Shown here: piece after piece, positions 17,854 through 27,064 of the stretch
How the letters are laid out: each line of letters opens with the position of its first letter
Position numbering within the stretch: position 1 is the first letter of the stretch
NCBI RefSeq assembly: GCF_000152965.1
Contig: NZ_CH902583.1
Coordinates: 1,260,017 to 1,324,016, forward strand
DNA from: Roseobacter sp. MED193
GTDB lineage: Bacteria > Pseudomonadota > Alphaproteobacteria > Rhodobacterales > Rhodobacteraceae
DNA: 64,000 bases
Direction: 5' to 3'
Program-made: the position numbers and the translations under genes
Notes under the pieces: model-generated
What the model was told of the DNA's origin: nothing
The model's database searches: none
The model's input: the letters and a program-made list of their open reading frames with translations, nothing else

Positions 17854-19569
17854 CTAGCCCATTAAAAGAAAACAGCCGCGCCCCGTCAGGGGCGCGACCG
17901 TTTTACAACAGCGGCTGGGGTTTGGCTCAATGGCCGCCCAGTATCCTGTTTTGACTGAATAATCCGCCGCAACGTGATATTCAGGGTCATCATCGCTATC
18001 GATCACCAGATGCCCTGCTTTGGTCAGTAGCTGGTGACAATCGCGACTGAGGTGGCGCAGCATCAAGGTCTTGCCCGCAGCCTCATATTTGCCAGCGATA
18101 GCTTCGATCGCCTGCAAGGCGGACTGATCCACCACCCGGCTACGGCCAAACTCAACGATGACCTTTTCAGGATCATTCTCCACGTCGAACAGCTCGATGA
18201 ACCCGTCGGTGGAGCCAAAGAACAGCGGCCCTTCGATCTCATAGACCTTGGCCCCCTGCTCACTCTCGGACTCGCGGGTGATCGCATGGATGCGGCGCGC
18301 ATTGCTCCAGGCATAGGCCAGGGCCGAGACAATCACCCCAACCACAACCGCGATCGCCAGATCGCTCATCACGGTGACCACAGTGACCAGAACAATGACA
18401 AAGGCGTCCATGGGCGGAACCTTGGTCATGATCTTCAAACTGTTCCAGGCAAAGGTGCCGATCACCACCATGAACATCACCCCAACGAGGGCCGCCAGCG
18501 GGATCTGCTCAATCAGCGGCGAGGCCACCACGATGAAGGCCAGCAGACACAGAGCAGCAAAGATGCCGGCAATACGCGTCCGTCCACCCGATTTCACATT
18601 GATCATCGACTGGCCAATCATGGCACAACCGCCCATGCCGCCAAAGAAGCCGGTGATCACATTGGCTGTGCCCTGTGCAATGCATTCCTGGCTGGCGCCA
18701 CCGCGCTTACCGGTGATTTCTCCCACCAGGTTCAGTGTCAGAAGGCTCTCAATCAACCCGATAGCCGCCAGAATGACGGCATAGGGCAGGATGATCCATA
18801 GGGTTTCCAATGTCAGGGGCGCCAAAGCATCCCCATAAATCCCAATGCCTTCGCCAAAGGGGCTATGAATAAAGGGCAATCCGCCCTCAATGGAGGCCAT
18901 ATCTCCAACCCGGGGCACATCCAGCCCCAGAGCAATCACCAGAATCGCAACGATGCCAATCCCCGCCAGAGGCGCTGGAATAATCGAGGTTATCTTGGGC
19001 GTCGCCCAAATGATCACCATGGTCAGACCAACCAGCCCCAGCATAAGCATCATGGGCAGTCCTGATAGCCACTCGGCCCCATCGGTCCCAGGCACCTTGA
19101 ACTGGGTCATCTGCGCCAGAAAGATCACGATAGCCAAGCCGTTCACAAAGCCCAGCATCACCGGATGCGGAACCAAACGGATGAATTTCCCCCAATGCAT
19201 GACACCGGCAATCAATTGCAGGATGCCCATCAAGACCACGGTGGCAAAAAGATACTCTACCCCATGTTCCGCCACCAGGGCCACCATGACAACTGCCAAG
19301 GCCCCGGTCGCCCCAGAAATCATCCCAGGACGTCCGCCGATCAGCGCCGTAACCAACCCCACCAGAAAGGCCGCATAGAGCCCCACCAAGGGATGCACTC
19401 CGGCAACAAAGGCAAAGGCCACCGCTTCCGGCACCAGGGCCAGCGCAACAGTCAGTCCTGACAGCAGCTCAGTGCGCACACGCGCAACCGACCAGCCCTC
19501 ATCCTGCATGATCGAAAGGTTCGGCGGGGAAATACGATTGGCCAGCAGGGCCATGGCGGCGCGTCTCAT
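17854..19569 (-). CDS. SulP family inorganic anion transporter with STAS domain, probable 3' frameshift
   Basis: Inner-membrane SLC26/SulP carrier, probably for sulfate, bicarbonate or a related anion. Ten or more membrane segments begin with LSGLTVALALVPEAVAFAF, with GGRPGMISGATGA and GMGGCAMIGQSMINVKSGG as family motifs. A cytoplasmic STAS domain follows (about residues 440-540: KVYEIEGPLFFGSTDGF, RVVDQSALQAIEAI). The frame as read gives 571 residues and runs through its own terminator (17864-17896). One added base near 17945 would change the tail from KTGYWAAIEP to KTGILGGH and a stop at 17927-17929, directly before that terminator. A recent frameshift or a sequence error is likely, affecting only the extreme C-terminus. 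Confidence 0.88.
   Translation of the reverse strand: MRRAAMALLANRISPPNLSIMQDEGWSVARVRTELLSGLTVALALVPEAVAFAFVAGVHPLVGLYAAFLVGLVTALIGGRPGMISGATGALAVVMVALVAEHGVEYLFATVVLMGILQLIAGVMHWGKFIRLVPHPVMLGFVNGLAIVIFLAQMTQFKVPGTDGAEWLSGLPMMLMLGLVGLTMVIIWATPKITSIIPAPLAGIGIVAILVIALGLDVPRVGDMASIEGGLPFIHSPFGEGIGIYGDALAPLTLETLWIILPYAVILAAIGLIESLLTLNLVGEITGKRGGASQECIAQGTANVITGFFGGMGGCAMIGQSMINVKSGGRTRIAGIFAALCLLAFIVVASPLIEQIPLAALVGVMFMVVIGTFAWNSLKIMTKVPPMDAFVIVLVTVVTVMSDLAIAVVVGVIVSALAYAWSNARRIHAITRESESEQGAKVYEIEGPLFFGSTDGFIELFDVENDPEKVIVEFGRSRVVDQSALQAIEAIAGKYEAAGKTLMLRHLSRDCHQLLTKAGHLVIDSDDDPEYHVAADYSVKTGYWAAIEPNPSRCCKTVAPLTGRGCFLLMG
17864..17896 (-). terminator. Terminator for the SulP gene, inside the extended reading frame
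   Basis: On the minus strand a perfect 8-bp stem CGCGCCCC/GGGGCGCG with TGAC loop is followed by GCTGTTTTCTTTT. It lies within the extended SulP frame, which supports the gene originally ending at about 17927. Confidence 0.85.
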
Positions 19570-19843
19570 GGGGGATACCTGTGTTTGGAGGAGCTTGGTC
19601 TTCGCTGCCCGCCCCTAGCGGAATTTCGCCAATGGCACAAGGGTAGAGCCCCGACGCCCGCCCCAAGCACCATCAGTGATGCCGTAAAAGCCGCCCCAGA
19701 CCGCCCGCGCCCAGCTTTTCATCTTTCAAAAAATATTCCCGCAGGAGACTCAAAAATTCGTCAGCCACAGCACCGGCAGTTGTCAAACTACATCTGGACA
19801 GGCACAACCCAAAGCAAGCGCACAATAATCAGGAGTATAGCAC

Positions 19844-20722
19844 GTGACACAGGACACTATGATCGCCGTCATTGGCGGCTCAGGCATCTATGAAATCGAC
19901 GGGCTGGATGCCGCTGAATGGGTCTCGGTCGACACACCCTGGGGCGCGCCGTCTGATCAGATCCTCACCGGACAATTGGATGGGGTCAAAATGGCCTTCC
20001 TGCCGCGTCATGGCCGCGGCCATGTCCATTCCCCAACCGAAGTGCCTTACCGCGCCAATATCGACGCCCTGAAACGTCTGGGCGCGACGGATGTGTTCTC
20101 TATCTCCGCCTGCGGTTCTTTCCGCGAAGAAATGGCGCCCGGGGATTTTGTCATCGTGGACCAGTTCATCGACCGAACCTTCGCCCGTGAAAAAAGCTTC
20201 TTTGGCACCGGTTGCGTTGCCCATGTCAGTGTCGCCCACCCCACATGTGAGCGCCTGTCTGACGCTGCAGAAAAGGCCGCCAAGGCCGCCGGGATCAAGA
20301 TCCATCGCGGCGGCACCTATCTCTGTATGGAGGGACCCCAGTTTTCCTCTATCGCCGAAAGCAAAATGTACCGCGAAAGCTGGGGATGCGATGTCATTGG
20401 CATGACCAATATGCCTGAGGCCAAATTGGCCCGTGAAGCAGAGCTGTGTTATGCCTCCATCGCCATGGTCACCGATTACGACAGCTGGCATCCGGAACAT
20501 GGCGCCGTAGATATCAGCGACATCCTGGCAACCCTGCAAGGTAACTCCAGCAATGGGCGTGAGTTGGTGCGTCGGCTGCCTGCTCTGCTTGGTTCGACAC
20601 GCGAGATCTGCCCCCATGGCTGTGATCGCGCCCTGGAGTTTGCAGTGATGACCGCACCAGAAAAACGCGACCCAGCCCTGCTTGCTCGGTTGGACGCGGT
20701 TGCTGGTCGCGTCTTGGGCTAA
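19844..20722 (+). CDS. mtnP: S-methyl-5'-thioadenosine phosphorylase
   Basis: Cleaves methylthioadenosine with phosphate to adenine and methylthioribose-1-phosphate in methionine salvage; cytoplasmic. Diagnostic motifs: IAVIGGSGIYEIDGL, FLPRHGRGHVHSP, YRANIDALKRLG, SISACGSFREEMAPGDFVI, CMEGPQFSSIAES and the specificity stretch IGMTNMPEAKLAREAELCY. The GTG at 19844 is preferred because AGGAG lies about 9 bases upstream; an in-frame ATG follows at 19859. 292 residues, normal for the family. The released adenine can be used by apt, which lies 2 kb downstream on the same strand. Confidence 0.96.
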   Translation: MTQDTMIAVIGGSGIYEIDGLDAAEWVSVDTPWGAPSDQILTGQLDGVKMAFLPRHGRGHVHSPTEVPYRANIDALKRLGATDVFSISACGSFREEMAPGDFVIVDQFIDRTFAREKSFFGTGCVAHVSVAHPTCERLSDAAEKAAKAAGIKIHRGGTYLCMEGPQFSSIAESKMYRESWGCDVIGMTNMPEAKLAREAELCYASIAMVTDYDSWHPEHGAVDISDILATLQGNSSNGRELVRRLPALLGSTREICPHGCDRALEFAVMTAPEKRDPALLARLDAVAGRVLG

Positions 20723-20840
20723 CAGGCGGCGCCAGTGGGCCTGCTTGCCTTGTTCAACGGCTTAGAACTGAAGAGGCCACGGTGATCCAGCGGTCACGAG
20801 ACTTCATTCCCGCCGATCCGGAACGCGAGAACCCTCATAA

Positions 20841-20875
20841 GGGGGCAGGTATTTTCCCCTGCCCCCTTTTTCTTT
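20841..20875 (+). terminator. Rho-independent terminator
   Basis: A 9-bp stem GGGGGCAGG/CCTGCCCCC (20841-20849 with 20858-20866) is followed by a T-rich tail. It lies about 120 bases past the mtnP stop and before the next gene, so mtnP probably forms its own transcript. Confidence 0.88.
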
Positions 20876-20934
20876 CTATTTTAGTCCCTTGATAGAGAGC
20901 AACGGTTCCGCAAATTTGATGAGACATAAGCAAC

Positions 20935-21945
20935 ATGCGCCTTCATGGACTCGATATTGCCCGGTTTTTTGCCTTTTGTGGCATGGTTCTGGTGAATTTT
21001 CGCATTGCAGCCCAGGTCACCGCAGGCAGTGATTTTGCCTCCAACCTGACCAATGCCCTAGAGGGCCGTGCAGCCGCTCTCTTTGTCATTCTGGCCGGGA
21101 TCGGCCTGACCCTCAGCCCCGCTCCCAAACGCGTAGTAGCAGCCCGCGCTGCTGTTCTGTTTGGCCTGGGAATGGCAAATCTGATGATTTTTGAGGCAGA
21201 TATCCTACATTTTTATGCGCTCTATTTTCTTGTCGCCCTCCCCATCCTTGCCGCCCCAACCCGCGTCTTCTTATGGGCCGCTCTCGCCGCCACTGTGATC
21301 GGCTTTGCCGGGTTGATCCTGCTCGACTATGAGGCCAATTGGAATTGGGGCACCCTTGCCTATTCAAACTTCTGGACCATCGAAGGCTTTGTCCGGCATT
21401 CGTTTTTTAACGGCTGGCATCCAGTTTTTCCCTGGGTGAGCTATGTCTTTTTGGGGATGTGGATCGGGCGGCAGGCTTTGGGGCACAAGACCGTGCAAAA
21501 CCGCCTTATCCTATGGGGGCTTGCAGCAAGCTTGATTGCCCTGCTGCCAGGGCTGCTTGTGGAAGACCCGGAGCTGCAAGAGCTTCTGGGCACGGCTTCA
21601 ATTCCCCCTGGCCCCTTTTACATTATAGCCGCCAGTGGCAGCGCCTGTGCCATGATCGGCCTAATGCTTCGATTGGGCAATCTGTTGGACCAATTGGGTC
21701 TGGCCGAATGGCTGGCCGCACCGGGGCGCATGGCACTCAGCCTTTATGTGGCGCATATCATCTTGGGCATGGGCACACTCGAGGCCATGGGGCAACTGGA
21801 CGGCTCATTGACGCCAGAGGCCATTTTTGGCTTCAGTCTTGGGTTCTGCGCCCTCGCCATGGTGATGACCTGGGTCTGGAACCTTTTGGCACCGCGCGGG
21901 CCACTCGAAACCATGATGCGGCGGATCTCAGAAATTTTCCGTTGA
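20935..21945 (+). CDS. DUF418 / acyltransferase-like polytopic membrane protein
   Basis: 336 residues with about nine or ten hydrophobic segments. The opening MRLHGLDIARFFAFCGMVLV followed by NF is the characteristic first helix of the heparan-alpha-glucosaminide acetyltransferase-like and YeiB/DUF418 proteins. A conserved-looking C-terminal stretch, PGRMALSLYVAHIILGMG, matches the DUF418 'GRMALTNYL' pattern. Function is unknown; related proteins may move acyl groups or cell-envelope precursors across the inner membrane. The ribosome-binding site is weak. The gene is followed by the LysE-type exporter on the same strand. Confidence 0.72.
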   Translation: MRLHGLDIARFFAFCGMVLVNFRIAAQVTAGSDFASNLTNALEGRAAALFVILAGIGLTLSPAPKRVVAARAAVLFGLGMANLMIFEADILHFYALYFLVALPILAAPTRVFLWAALAATVIGFAGLILLDYEANWNWGTLAYSNFWTIEGFVRHSFFNGWHPVFPWVSYVFLGMWIGRQALGHKTVQNRLILWGLAASLIALLPGLLVEDPELQELLGTASIPPGPFYIIAASGSACAMIGLMLRLGNLLDQLGLAEWLAAPGRMALSLYVAHIILGMGTLEAMGQLDGSLTPEAIFGFSLGFCALAMVMTWVWNLLAPRGPLETMMRRISEIFR

Positions 21946-22003
21946 CCAACCTTAGATCTGCTGTCTTTGCTTCTGAGGCGTTGAAAATGAGATAGGAAAG
22001 CCG

Positions 22004-22636
22004 ATGGATTTTACGCTTTGGCTGGCTTTTGCCTCCGCCTCTGTTGCCCTGCTGCTGATCCCAGGCCCCACGGTCCTGTTGGTGCTGAGCTACGCCCTGT
22101 CCAAGGGGCGCCCAGTGGCGGTGGCCTCCGCGCTTGGGGTCGCCTTGGGCGATCTCATTGCGATGACCGCGTCGCTGCTCGGCCTGGGGGCATTGGTTCT
22201 GGCCTCTGCCACGCTCTTTACCGCTTTGAAATGGGTTGGGGCCGCCTATCTCTTGTGGCTCGGCATCAAATTGTGGCGCAGCGCCTCAGGTGCCAGCGGA
22301 TTGGAACAGCTGGTGCGTACAAAGGCCGTGAACGCCCGTGGTGTTTTTGGTCATACGGCTGTGGTGACGGCGCTGAATCCAAAATCCATCGCCTTTTTTA
22401 TCGCCTTTGTCCCCCAATTCATCAGTCCCGGCGATGCGCTGGCGCCACAGTTTGTGATCCTTATTTTAACATTTGTGGCGCTGGCCGCTGTCAACGCGCT
22501 GGCCTATGCGCTGCTTGCGGACCGCCTGCGGCTTTGGATTTCACGTCCAAAAGCCATCGCGCATCTGACACGGGCTGGTGGGGCCGCCTTGGTCGCGATG
22601 GGTCTGGCGACGGCTGTCTTGCGCCGCCCTGCCTGA
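22004..22636 (+). CDS. LysE/RhtB family amino-acid exporter
   Basis: 210-residue inner-membrane exporter with about six membrane segments. The N-terminal pattern LIPGPTVLLVLSYALSKG is the classic LysE/RhtB family signature, followed by ALGVALGDLIAMTASLLGLG and, centrally, ALNPKSIAFFIAFVPQFI. Members export amino acids such as lysine, threonine or homoserine, or related solutes; the substrate cannot be read from sequence. Strong ribosome-binding site AGGAAAG. It may be co-transcribed with the upstream DUF418 gene (58-base gap). Confidence 0.92.
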   Translation: MDFTLWLAFASASVALLLIPGPTVLLVLSYALSKGRPVAVASALGVALGDLIAMTASLLGLGALVLASATLFTALKWVGAAYLLWLGIKLWRSASGASGLEQLVRTKAVNARGVFGHTAVVTALNPKSIAFFIAFVPQFISPGDALAPQFVILILTFVALAAVNALAYALLADRLRLWISRPKAIAHLTRAGGAALVAMGLATAVLRRPA

Positions 22637-22774
22637 GATTTCCGGCCAGATCGCGGCGCTTGCCCCTTGCAAGCGGCGTAAGCTTGGGTCAAACCCTCTT
22701 GGTCCCTGGGAAACTGGCCAAAAATGGCCTCAAACGCCCTGTTCCGATCCGCCTAAGCCAAAGAAAGCCTCACA

Positions 22775-23314
22775 ATGCCCCGAAAGACAGCCGTGAAAGA
22801 TTACATCCGTACCATCGTTGATTTCCCCCATGAGGGCATCATGTTCCGCGATGTCACCACGCTCTTTGCTGATCCGCGTGGGTTTCGTATGGCCATTGAC
22901 CAGATGTTGCACCCCTATGCGGGCGAGCGGATCGACAAGGTGGTCGGCCTCGAGGCGCGCGGCTTTATTATGGGCGGCGCGATCGCCCACCAACTCAGCG
23001 TTGGATTTGTGCCAATTCGTAAAAAGGGCAAGCTGCCTGGGCGCACCCTGAGCCAGGATTATAAGCTGGAATATGGTGAAGCCATTGTAGAGATCCATGA
23101 AGATGCCATCCAGCCCGGCGAGAAGGTTCTGGTGGTCGACGACTTGCTGGCCACGGGCGGCACAGCCTCTGCCGGGATCAAGCTGATTGAACGGCTGGGT
23201 GGAGAAATCATCTCCTGCGCCTTCATCGTCGACCTGCCTGATCTGGGGGGCCGAAAGGTGCTGGAAGACCTGGGCATGGATGTGCATGTGCTCTGTGAGT
23301 TTGAGGGCGAATGA
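22775..23314 (+). CDS. apt: Adenine phosphoribosyltransferase
   Basis: Salvages adenine to AMP with PRPP; cytoplasmic. 179 residues, the usual length. Motifs: [19 protein letters not shown] at the N-terminus, [40 protein letters not shown] (flexible loop) and the PRPP site [14 protein letters not shown] (about residues 121-134). Functionally it complements mtnP upstream, which releases adenine from methylthioadenosine. Confidence 0.97.
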   Translation: MPRKTAVKDYIRTIVDFPHEGIMFRDVTTLFADPRGFRMAIDQMLHPYAGERIDKVVGLEARGFIMGGAIAHQLSVGFVPIRKKGKLPGRTLSQDYKLEYGEAIVEIHEDAIQPGEKVLVVDDLLATGGTASAGIKLIERLGGEIISCAFIVDLPDLGGRKVLEDLGMDVHVLCEFEGE

Positions 23315-23402
23315 GCCATCGGAGGCGTGTCACTCGCCTCTCCACTGGTGGTGCTCCCGCCCGTCAGATCGCCATTAACATGGCGCCTTCCCGTTGGGCA
23401 TG

Positions 23403-23431
23403 GCCTTTTGGGCTCAAAGAGCCCAAAAGGC
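23403..23431. repeat. Perfect 13-bp inverted repeat downstream of apt
   Basis: GCCTTTTGGGCTC, AAA spacer, then the exact reverse complement. It would form a stable hairpin between the convergent apt and FAD-dehydrogenase genes. No T-run follows on either side, so it may be a transcript-end stabiliser or factor-dependent terminator. Confidence 0.8.
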
Positions 23432-23462
23432 GCGCCGCGCCCCAGCGCGGCGCCGGGCCCAA
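23432..23462. repeat. GC-rich palindromic repeat, copy 1
   Basis: GCGCCGCGC, 4-base spacer CCCA, GCGCGGCGC, then CGGGCCCAA. A second copy in the same orientation lies at 25061-25091, on the other side of the FAD-linked dehydrogenase gene, identical except in the spacer. It appears to be a dispersed REP-like intergenic element. Confidence 0.85.
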
Positions 23463-23522
23463 GCAGACCTGCCTCCTCACAGGAGGGAATAGGCTGCGCG
23501 GGAGCTCTCCCTTAATTTAGCG

Positions 23523-24953
23523 TCAGTTCTCTTGCGCAGGCAGGACCGCCCCTGGGTTCATGATCCCCTGTGGGTCCAGTGCCTGTTTAATCGCGCGCAT
23601 CATTGCAACCTTCACTGGATCTCCATAGCGCTGAAGATCTGTGACCTTCATTCGGCCAACACCATGTTCCGCACTAAAGGAACCGCCCATCTCCAGAACC
23701 AAGTCATGCACCACAGTTTTCACCGTCTCGCGCAATCCCTCATAGTCTTGGCGGGATTTACCATGCCCCGGGAAAACATTGTAGTGCAGGTTGCCATCGC
23801 CCAGATGACCAAAGCAATTCACCCGCATGTCTCCCCCTCCCAGTGCCGCAATTGCCGCGCCCCCCCGGCGTATGAACTCGGGGATGGCCGAGATCGGCAC
23901 CGAGATATCATGGCTGGAAATCGACCCCACCAGCCGGTTCGCCTCCGGGATTTGTTCGCGCACTGCCCACAGCGCCTCTACCTGCGCCTTTGACTGGGCA
24001 ATCACCCCGTCCTCGGCCAATCCGGCCTCAAGCGCTGCCTCGAACAGATCCGAGAGGGCCTGCACCGGATCTTGGCCCCGGGACAGCCCTAGATCGATCA
24101 GAACCGACCATTCCGGCGCAGTAGCAAAGGGTTGGCGCAGCTGAGGCAGGTGCCGTGCCAAAAAATCGAGCCCCTGTCGATGCATCAGTTCAAAGGCGCT
24201 CACCACCTCGCCCAGCTGGTCTCGTGCCAGGGCAAGCAGCGCCATCGCTGCCTCTGGTGAGGGCACCACAAAATGCGCCACCCCTTGCTGCGCCGGAATT
24301 GGCGAGAGTTTCAACGCCGCCGCAGTGATCACCCCTAGGGAGCCCTCGGAGCCAATCAACAGATTGCGCAGGTCATAGCCAGTGTTGTCTTTGCGCAGCC
24401 GGGTGAGCCCATTCCAGATCTCGCCGCTTGGCAAGACCGCCTCCAGCCCCAGACAGAGCTCCCGAGCATTGCCATAGCGCAGTACATTTACCCCGCCCGC
24501 ATTGGTCGCCAGATTGCCACCGATCCGTGCAGTGCCCTCTGCCGCCAAGGACAGCGGAAACAGGCGGTGCTGCGCCAAGGCAGCGGCCTGAACATCGGCG
24601 AGGATAGCCCCAGCCTCAGCCAGAATGACGTTTTCTTCTGGGTAGACCGCGCGAATTTTGCTCATGCGCTCCAAGGATATCAGCAGTGGCGCGACTCCCT
24701 CGGGCTTAACCTGCCCCCCAACCAGACCGGTGCCGCCTCCATAGGGCACCACCGGCACTCGCGTGGCATTCGCAGCCCGCAAAAGCGTCGCCACCTGCTC
24801 GGTATTGCCAGGCTTGGCCAAGATCCCGGCCTGCCCCCGATAGCGCCCGCGTGGCTCTTCCAGGTATCTTGGTTCACAGGGCGCCAGAACGCCCTCTGGC
24901 AGAGCGGCGGTGAGACTGGCGGCAAAGGCGGGATCAGCAGGTGTGTAACTCAT
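23523..24953 (-). CDS. FAD-linked oxidoreductase (GlcD / D-lactate dehydrogenase family)
   Basis: 476-residue flavoprotein with FAD-binding-4 (PCMH) and FAD-oxidase C domains. Motifs: VVPYGGGTGLVGGQVKPEGV for pyrophosphate binding, IGGNLATNAGG, then the C-terminal metal/substrate region FGHLGDGNLHYNVFPGHG, AEHGVGRMK and NPGAVLP. Members oxidise D-2-hydroxy acids such as D-lactate, glycolate or D-2-hydroxyglutarate and pass electrons to the respiratory chain or an ETF. No glcE, glcF or ETF gene is adjacent, so this is a stand-alone enzyme and the substrate is open. Isolated between two copies of a GC-rich repeat. Confidence 0.9.
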   Translation of the reverse strand: MSYTPADPAFAASLTAALPEGVLAPCEPRYLEEPRGRYRGQAGILAKPGNTEQVATLLRAANATRVPVVPYGGGTGLVGGQVKPEGVAPLLISLERMSKIRAVYPEENVILAEAGAILADVQAAALAQHRLFPLSLAAEGTARIGGNLATNAGGVNVLRYGNARELCLGLEAVLPSGEIWNGLTRLRKDNTGYDLRNLLIGSEGSLGVITAAALKLSPIPAQQGVAHFVVPSPEAAMALLALARDQLGEVVSAFELMHRQGLDFLARHLPQLRQPFATAPEWSVLIDLGLSRGQDPVQALSDLFEAALEAGLAEDGVIAQSKAQVEALWAVREQIPEANRLVGSISSHDISVPISAIPEFIRRGGAAIAALGGGDMRVNCFGHLGDGNLHYNVFPGHGKSRQDYEGLRETVKTVVHDLVLEMGGSFSAEHGVGRMKVTDLQRYGDPVKVAMMRAIKQALDPQGIMNPGAVLPAQEN

Positions 24954-25060
24954 GCCCTTGCATCCCTAATCCCACGGCACAAGGCAAGCCTTTCTCGCAT
25001 CCCTGCCTGAAAAGGGTGCGGTAGAAAGCTGCAAGCCAAGGATCACCAAGCTACGCAACC

Positions 25061-25091
25061 GCGCCGCGCGACAGCGCGGCGCCGGGCCCAA
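25061..25091. repeat. GC-rich palindromic repeat, copy 2
   Basis: GCGCCGCGC, spacer GACA, GCGCGGCGC, CGGGCCCAA: same arms, same orientation and same trailing sequence as the copy at 23432-23462. The 9-bp arms can form a hairpin. Located upstream of the FAD-linked dehydrogenase gene and downstream of the GNAT gene. Confidence 0.85.
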
Positions 25092-25207
25092 CTCTGCGTG
25101 GCAATCCAGGGCCCTAGGGGCTCGGATTGTCGCCAAAGAGGCGGGAGCACTGCCTTTTTCTGGTCCCCACCACCGCAGGAAACCACAACCCCTTCCCCCT
25201 TTGAGCC

Positions 25208-25792
25208 CTATCCCACTTGGGTGCGGCCCCGCCGGTCATGGCGAAGTGCCGCATAGAGCACATGGGTCCGCCAGCGCCCGTCGATTTGCAGATAGGACTG
25301 GGCCACGCCTTCGTATTTGAATCCGGACTTCTCCAACAAACCACGCGAAGCCGCGTTTTCCGGAAGGCAGGCAGCCTCAATACGGCTTAGGTCCAGCTTG
25401 CCATAGGCATAATGCACCACCGAACCAATGGCTTCGCGCATATAGCCTTGGCGCGCAAAGGGTTGTCCAGACCAATAGCCCAGCGTCCCAGCCATGGCCG
25501 GGCCACGACGAATATTATCAAGCGTGATGGCCCCCACGATCACCTGATCCTCGCGCCGGATCAAAAACAGCGGCAATGCGGTCCCACTCGAGACCGAGCG
25601 CTGCGCCCAGTAAACCCGGTTGGTAAAGCTCTTGCGCCCCAGATGATCGCTGGCCCAGGCAGGCTCCCAGGGGGTCAGATAGTCCCGGCTTTGCAACCGC
25701 AGGGCCGCCCAGGCCTGAAAGTCCGAATGCACTGGCGGGCGCAGCGTCAGACGTTCGGTCTCAAGTCGAAGTTTGCGACGGCCCAGCAGCAT
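25208..25792 (-). CDS. GNAT family N-acetyltransferase, RimJ/RimL type
   Basis: 194 residues. The opening LRLETERLTLRPPVHSDFQA is the RimJ/RimL start; YWSGQPFARQGYMREAIGSV is the acetyl-CoA binding region and AACLPENAASRGLLEKSGF the conserved distal segment. It probably acetylates a protein N-terminus or a small amine; the target is unknown. Its ATG overlaps the stop of the M16 peptidase gene by one base (TGATG), so it is the last gene of the thrC-peptidase-GNAT run, an arrangement common in Rhodobacteraceae. Confidence 0.92.
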   Translation of the reverse strand: MLLGRRKLRLETERLTLRPPVHSDFQAWAALRLQSRDYLTPWEPAWASDHLGRKSFTNRVYWAQRSVSSGTALPLFLIRREDQVIVGAITLDNIRRGPAMAGTLGYWSGQPFARQGYMREAIGSVVHYAYGKLDLSRIEAACLPENAASRGLLEKSGFKYEGVAQSYLQIDGRWRTHVLYAALRHDRRGRTQVG

Positions 25793-27054
25793 CAGGCAAC
25801 ACGGCGCTCCTGCAGTGCGGTCAGGCTCGGCGCCCCCTCCACAGGACCATAAAGCGCCATCGCCGAGGGCGCCTTCACGGCCAGCAGCTCCGCCATGGCG
25901 CGCACATCTTCGGTGCTGACCGCATCGATCAGTTTCACCGTTTCGTCAAGCGCCGGCACCCGGTCCCAGATCTGCACCAGACGCGCCAGACGCTCAGCCC
26001 GGTTGGTGGGGCTTTCCAGCCCCATCAGCATTCCCGCCTTCATCTGGGCCCGAGCACGTTCCACTTCGGCATCCGACATATCAGATGCAGCGCGTTTCAT
26101 CTCATCCACCGTGATATGAGCCAATTCCTCAACCTGATCGCCGGAAGTCCCGGCATAGATCGTGGTGCTGCCCGTATCCGCATGGGCCCCGGCTTGGGCA
26201 AAGATGGAATAGCACAGCCCGCGTTTTTCCCGCACTTCCTGGAACAAGCGGCTGGACATGCCACCACCCATCACCGCCGAATAGATCTGCGCCGTATAGA
26301 TGGCCTCATCGCGGTAGCCGGGGCTTTCAAAGGAGAGGGCAAAATGGGCCTGTTCCAGATCCTTGACGTGGCGCGCCTCGCCGCCAGTAAACTGGGCAGG
26401 TTCCATCACCAGTGAGGGCCGTGCCGTCATATCGCCAAACAGGTCTTCGGCCAGTTTGACCAGCGCCGCGTGATCCACCGCACCCGCTGCTGACAGTATC
26501 ATCTGCCCCGGACCATAGTGTTCAGAAACAAACTGCGTCAGATCCTCACGATTAAAGGCGCTGACCCGTTCAGCCGGGCCCAGAATAGTGCGCCCCAGCG
26601 GCTGGTCGTGGTAGCTCTGCTCCTGCAACCAGTCAAAGATCACATCGTCCGGCGTATCCAGCGCCTGGCCGATCTCCTGCAGGATCACCCCGCGCTCCAC
26701 CTCGATCTCATGTGGATCAAACACCGGATTGCGCAAAATATCCGCCAGCACATCCAGCGCCAGCGGCACATCATCCTTTAGCACCCGCGCATAATAGGCC
26801 GTCACTTCGCGCGAGGTATAGGCGTTGATATAGCCGCCCACATCCTCAACCGCCTCGGCAATCTGCAGAGCGCTGCGCCTCTTGGTGCCCTTGAACGCCA
26901 TATGCTCGAGAAAATGCGCAATACCGTTCTGCTCTAGGCGCTCATTGCGGCCACCTGCGGTGACCCAGATCCCGATCGAGGCCGACTGCAGTCCCGGCAT
27001 GGCCTCACTGACGATGCGAAAGCCATTGGCGAGTTGATGCTGCTGGACGCTCAC
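25792..27054 (-). CDS. M16 family zinc peptidase (processing-peptidase-like)
   Basis: 420-residue single-chain M16B peptidase related to mitochondrial processing peptidase beta and Rickettsia-type PepR. The inverted zinc motif is HFLEH at residues 47-51, followed by MAFKGTKRR. The third zinc-ligand region is EVERGVILQEIGQALDTPDD. The C-terminal inactive-like half contains the glycine-rich VMGGGMSSRLFQEVREKRGL. Presumed cytoplasmic, cleaving peptides or leader sequences. It starts 10 bases after thrC. Confidence 0.93.
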   Translation of the reverse strand: MSVQQHQLANGFRIVSEAMPGLQSASIGIWVTAGGRNERLEQNGIAHFLEHMAFKGTKRRSALQIAEAVEDVGGYINAYTSREVTAYYARVLKDDVPLALDVLADILRNPVFDPHEIEVERGVILQEIGQALDTPDDVIFDWLQEQSYHDQPLGRTILGPAERVSAFNREDLTQFVSEHYGPGQMILSAAGAVDHAALVKLAEDLFGDMTARPSLVMEPAQFTGGEARHVKDLEQAHFALSFESPGYRDEAIYTAQIYSAVMGGGMSSRLFQEVREKRGLCYSIFAQAGAHADTGSTTIYAGTSGDQVEELAHITVDEMKRAASDMSDAEVERARAQMKAGMLMGLESPTNRAERLARLVQIWDRVPALDETVKLIDAVSTEDVRAMAELLAVKAPSAMALYGPVEGAPSLTALQERRVA

Positions 27055-27064
27055 TGAATAGATC

